DNA from: Chloroflexota bacterium
GTDB taxonomy: Bacteria > Chloroflexota > Dormibacteria > Aeolococcales > Aeolococcaceae
Reading direction: 5' to 3'
NCBI GenBank assembly: GCA_028287605.1
Contig: JAQBPI010000214.1
Span: forward strand, 1-7,235
DNA: 7,235 nt
Part shown: in pieces, positions 6,445 through 7,235 of the stretch
Position numbering within the stretch: position 1 is the stretch's first letter
How the letters are laid out: each line of letters opens with the position of its first letter
Notes under the pieces: generated by a model
The model's input: the letters and a program-made list of their open reading frames with translations, nothing else
What the model was told of the DNA's origin: nothing
Database searches by the model: none
Made by a program: the position numbers and the translations under genes

Positions 6445-7235
6445 CCCGGCTGGCCGACGCCATGCACCTCGCCGAGGCGGCGCTGGAGCGCGCCATCGGG
6501 CTGCGTCCCGAGGCGGCGATGCGGGGCCGCCTGGAGCGCTGCCTGGTGGAGGCCGCGGCGGCGGCGCCGGCGGAGGTGCTCGACTTCGCCCGGCGGCTCG
6601 CCGACGGCAGCCCCGAGACCCAGCTGCTCTGCGACCTGGTCACCGTCCAGGAGAGCTGGTTCTTTCGCGAGGAGCCGCAGTTCGCCGCGCTCGCCGCGCA
6701 CCTCCGGGGGCACTGCGCCGGCCGGCCGGTGACGGTCTGGAGCGCCGGGTGCGCCAACGGCCAGGAGGCGTACAGCCTGGCCATGACCCTCGCCGACTCG
6801 CCGGTGTCCGGCTGGCGGGTGGTGGCCACCGACATCTCCACCCGCGCGCTCGCCCGCACCGCCGCCGGCCGCTACAGCGAGCGCGAGCTGCGCGGCCTCG
6901 ACCCGCGGCTGCGCTCCCGCCACCTGCGACCCGTGCCCGGCGGCTTCGAGGTGCTCCCCGGGCTGCGCGAGCAGGTGGAGGTGCGCCGGCAGAGCCTCAC
7001 CGCCGACGCACCCCCGGGACCGCCCGGCAGCCTCGACGTGATCTTCTGCCGCAACGTGCTCATCTACCTGCGGGAGCGGGAGGCGGCGGCGCTGCTCGCC
7101 CGCTTCGCCAGCCACCTCGCCCCCGGCCAGCTGCTCTTCATCGCCTCCTCGGACGCCAGCGGGTCGGCGCCGCCGGGCTTCGAGGTCGTGCGCCTCGGCG
7201 ACGCCTTCGTCCACCGCCGCCGCGGCGGCGGAACC
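6441..7235 (+). CDS. cheR: CheR-type chemoreceptor glutamate methyltransferase (3' end beyond window)
   Basis: CheR transfers methyl groups from S-adenosylmethionine to glutamates of the receptor, opposing CheB. The frame is open for 265 codons to the last base with no stop, so the gene is cut by the window edge; the catalytic domain looks almost complete. A helical N-terminal domain (about 1-70) is followed by ESWFFRE (71-77), the SAM-binding motif WSAGCANGQEAYSL (100-113), ATDIST (129-134, D131) and FCRNVLIYL (202-210, N205). By analogy with Salmonella CheR, the SAM contacts Arg98, Glu129, Asp154 and Asn229 match R76, E109, D131 and N205. The position of Asn212 appears to be Ser185 (RRQSL). 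The late GHSE-like motif reads ASSDAS. The end (FEVV..GDAFVHRRR) resembles the normal CheR C-terminus, so the gene may stop soon or carry an extra domain. ATG 6441 overlaps the cheB stop (ATGA), with no separate ribosome binding site. Confidence 0.94.
   Translation, partial: MTRLADAMHLAEAALERAIGLRPEAAMRGRLERCLVEAAAAAPAEVLDFARRLADGSPETQLLCDLVTVQESWFFREEPQFAALAAHLRGHCAGRPVTVWSAGCANGQEAYSLAMTLADSPVSGWRVVATDISTRALARTAAGRYSERELRGLDPRLRSRHLRPVPGGFEVLPGLREQVEVRRQSLTADAPPGPPGSLDVIFCRNVLIYLREREAAALLARFASHLAPGQLLFIASSDASGSAPPGFEVVRLGDAFVHRRRGGGT

Noticed and set aside
1..7235. tRNA, rRNA, CRISPR array, insertion sequence or transposase.
   Set aside because: None seen on reading the sequence. There are no spaced direct repeats, no terminal inverted repeats around a transposase, and no tRNA-like cloverleaf in the short gaps.

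Overview
The window is about 7.2 kb of very GC-rich DNA. All identifiable genes lie on the + strand and third codon positions are almost always G or C. It suggests a high-GC bacterium such as an actinobacterium or a high-GC lineage of the Chloroflexota/Dormibacterota kind. That guess rests on composition, on the membrane protein at 400-933 (which resembles actinobacterial proteins I remember) and on the choice-of-anchor-D style surface domain at the left edge. The sequence alone does not fix the phylum.

Left part (1-933): the 3' end of a secreted or surface protein (1-366) with a proline-rich linker and one Ig-like domain, then a 177-residue four-helix membrane protein of unknown function (400-933) with an HIHH motif. 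A small hairpin overlaps the stop codon of the first gene. A 171-base gap (934-1104) separates these genes from the next block and is the likely place for its promoter, but no convincing promoter is visible.

Right part (1105 to the end): a compact chemosensory operon in the order mcp, cheW, cheA-REC, cheB, cheR. Gaps are 3 and 4 bases, followed by two 4-base stop/start overlaps (GTGA, ATGA), so the genes are almost certainly co-transcribed and translationally coupled. The receptor would sense an extracytoplasmic signal through a double-Cache-like domain. CheW would couple it to CheA, and CheR and CheB would set the receptor's methylation level. The receptor's cytoplasmic hairpin aligns without gaps to E. 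coli Tsr as I remember it, and four of the five Tsr methylation positions carry Glu or Gln, so the adaptation machinery has plausible targets.

The most notable points are in the phosphorelay. CheA has no visible CheY/CheB-docking (P2) domain and carries a fully canonical receiver at its own C-terminus. CheB's receiver is degenerate: it keeps the likely phospho-acceptor Asp57 but has lost the MPxxDG segment, the Ser/Thr and the Lys of the active site, while its methylesterase triad is intact. No free CheY, CheZ, CheC, CheD, flagellar or pilus gene is in the window. This resembles chemosensory systems that control something other than flagella (Frz- or Wsp-like), with signalling centred on the CheA-fused receiver and adaptation perhaps uncoupled from phosphorylation. 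cheR runs off the right edge.
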